Below, piece after piece: positions 63,601 through 64,000 of a stretch of DNA of 64,000 nucleotides. Position numbers and translations under genes: made by a program. The stretch is from Novosphingopyxis sp965218915 (lineage in GTDB: Bacteria; Pseudomonadota; Alphaproteobacteria; Sphingomonadales; Sphingomonadaceae). The stretch is taken from contig NZ_OZ244708.1 of the NCBI RefSeq assembly GCF_965218915.1, positions 1,612,001 through 1,676,000 of the forward strand. Reading direction: 5' to 3'. Within the stretch, counting starts at the first letter, position 1. Each line of letters begins with the position of its first letter. Under the pieces are notes generated by a model. The model saw only the letters and a program-made list of their open reading frames with translations, was not told the origin of the DNA and searched no databases.

Positions 63601-64000
63601 GAAATCGAGCCGCAGCGCCAGCTCGCGGCCTGCCGGAAACAGGTCGACGATCGATCCGCGCACCGCATATTCGCCCGCGTCGGCCACGGTTTCGGTGCGC
63701 TCATAACCATTGGCTGTGAGCAGTTCGGACAGTTTGCCGCGCTCGATCATCGCACCCGGCTGCAGCCGAGCACCGAGCGAGCGCAGCCGGAAGGGCGTGA
63801 GCGTGCGCTGGGTCACCGCGTTCACCGTGGTGACGAGCAGCTTCGCGGACTTTGGCGGGGCCTGCAGCGCGGCCAGCGTCGCCATCCGGCGGGAGGTCAC
63901 CGCCAGCGAGGGCGAAGCGCGGTCATAGGGCAGGCAGTCCCAGGCGGGAAATTCCAGAATCTCCAGTTCGGGCGCGAAATAATGCGCGGTCTCGGCCACC
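60679..64000 (-). CDS. mfd: Transcription-repair coupling factor Mfd, 5' end missing
   Basis: The visible part has about 1107 codons; the N-terminus lies beyond the right edge. The first valine codon at 63999 is internal, not a start. UvrB-like part (AWDCLPYDRASPS), RNA polymerase interaction domain, then a RecG-like helicase with Walker A GDVGFGKTEVAMR, DEEQRFGV and TATPIPRTLQ. The C-terminal TRCF domain follows. It removes stalled RNA polymerase and recruits UvrA. Confidence 0.95.
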   Translation of the reverse strand, partial: VAETAHYFAPELEILEFPAWDCLPYDRASPSLAVTSRRMATLAALQAPPKSAKLLVTTVNAVTQRTLTPFRLRSLGARLQPGAMIERGKLSELLTANGYERTETVADAGEYAVRGSIVDLFPAGRELALRLDFFGDEIESVREFDPADQRSVGRIDHFDLLPAAETLLDEESIKRFRSRYRERFGATATGDPLYQAVSEGRRLAGMDHWLPMLEERLVPLFDHLEPQDLIVADAGVPSAAESRFDSIADYQQNRVRAQSSEPGSYRPLPADALYLTPDQWVSEQQGRPVHQISGFAEPASARVIDFGVGNARDFAPERAQNANIYEAATKHIDGLRKDGKRVIIASYSRGARERLAGLMTDHGLKKAKAARSWQEALGTAANGVTALVILPLDTGFTAPDIAVLTEQDMLGDRLVRRRKKRKSANAFLAEIQALSVGDLIVHADHGIGRYEGLTQIDVGKSAHDCVALTYAGGDKLFVPVENIDVLSRYGSDHEGASLDKLGGEAWQRRKSRMKERIREIAGELMKTAAIRAMKAGEVAEVDDHSYASFVDRFPYEETDDQDRVIGEVIADLQAGKPMDRLVCGDVGFGKTEVAMRAAFVAAMSGMQVAIVAPTTLLARQHYSNFVERFRGFPLEIGRLSRLVSSGEATKTREGVKAGTVDIVIGTHALLAKSVDFSRLGLVIVDEEQRFGVTHKERLKALKTDVHMLTLTATPIPRTLQMAMSGLRELSVIQTPPVDRLAVRTYVMPWDPIVMREALLREHYRGGQSFFVVPRIADLPDIEEFLREEVPEVKSVVAHGQMSAGEIEERMTAFYDRRYDVLLSTTIVESGLDIPSANTLIIHRADRFGLAQLYQLRGRVGRSKTRAYAYLTTPEGRVLTETAEKRLKVLSDLDSLGAGFQLASHDLDIRGAGNLVGDEQSGHIKEVGFELYQSMLEEAIMAAKAGDMGLEEPTGKFSPQITVDAPISIPDFYVPDLSLRMGLYRRINEIDRSADIEGFAAELIDRFGDLPDATENLLTLMRVKLNALTACVSKIEIGPRGALVSFHNDRPPDVPALMRYVERLGEVAKLRPDSKLVINRVWRDPKSRLNGALQLSRGLAKMATGKG

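Noticed and set aside
63999..63999. GTG at the right edge as start of mfd
   Set aside because: Internal valine of a longer gene that continues outside the window.
1..64000. CRISPR arrays, rRNA genes or insertion sequences
   Set aside because: No regularly spaced identical repeats, no rRNA signature and no transposase gene were seen.

Overview
This window is a high-GC alphaproteobacterial chromosome segment. Gene content and order fit a sphingomonad (Sphingomonadaceae). The supporting evidence is the block ahcY-divL-tsaE-amgK-murU-addB-addA-trxA, the ffh-rpsP-rimM-trmD-rplS block, an Ala/Glu-rich tail on ribosomal protein S16, and several families of short palindromic intergenic repeats. All assignments come from reading the sequence; no database was searched.

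Positions 1 to about 12,700 are an integrated mobile element with lower GC and many orphan genes. Its right end carries a tyrosine integrase (11311-12579), a small unknown gene, an AlpA-type regulator and a P4-type primase-helicase, all leftward and in tight overlap. A small DUF5818-like gene (8025-8288) faces the primase. It is preceded by a very structured leader in which one 10-base segment can pair either with an upstream copy or with the gene's own ribosome binding site. This resembles the RNA immunity logic of phage P4 and is the most unusual item in the window. The left part carries cargo that looks like defence: a HEPN protein with a partial partner gene, a GTG-started gene with an HHLHLG motif, a gene broken by an in-frame TGA, a Schlafen/AlbA_2 protein, and a 739-residue protein with a nuclease-like core and a C-terminal SEC-C zinc motif.

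From 13,079 the backbone begins. A leftward operon yciB-ftsY-mtaB-dapF is followed by a GGDEF-EAL protein. A rightward operon ffh-rpsP-rimM-trmD-rplS carries a VapBC module and a small membrane protein inserted between rimM and trmD. Next come a DPP IV-type peptidase, asd, a second antitoxin/PIN toxin pair, a DUF1993 gene, a MarR-EmrA-EmrB efflux operon, an alpha/beta hydrolase, an M2 peptidase, a Lys/Ala-rich membrane protein, amn, a peroxiredoxin and yqgE.

From 39,064 ahcY is followed by divL, the kinase-like cell-cycle regulator with tyrosine at the histidine site, then by tsaE, amgK, murU, addB, addA and trxA in close succession. An inositol-phosphatase family gene and argJ run leftward. 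secA, tRNA-Asn, nadK (leftward), a degenerate-GGDEF/EAL phosphodiesterase and the 3' part of mfd (leftward, cut by the window edge) complete the window.

Repeats recur throughout. At least seven families are visible. Some sit inside genes: two different elements are read in frame within mtaB. Others end in purine-rich tracts that serve as Shine-Dalgarno sequences, for rimM and addA.
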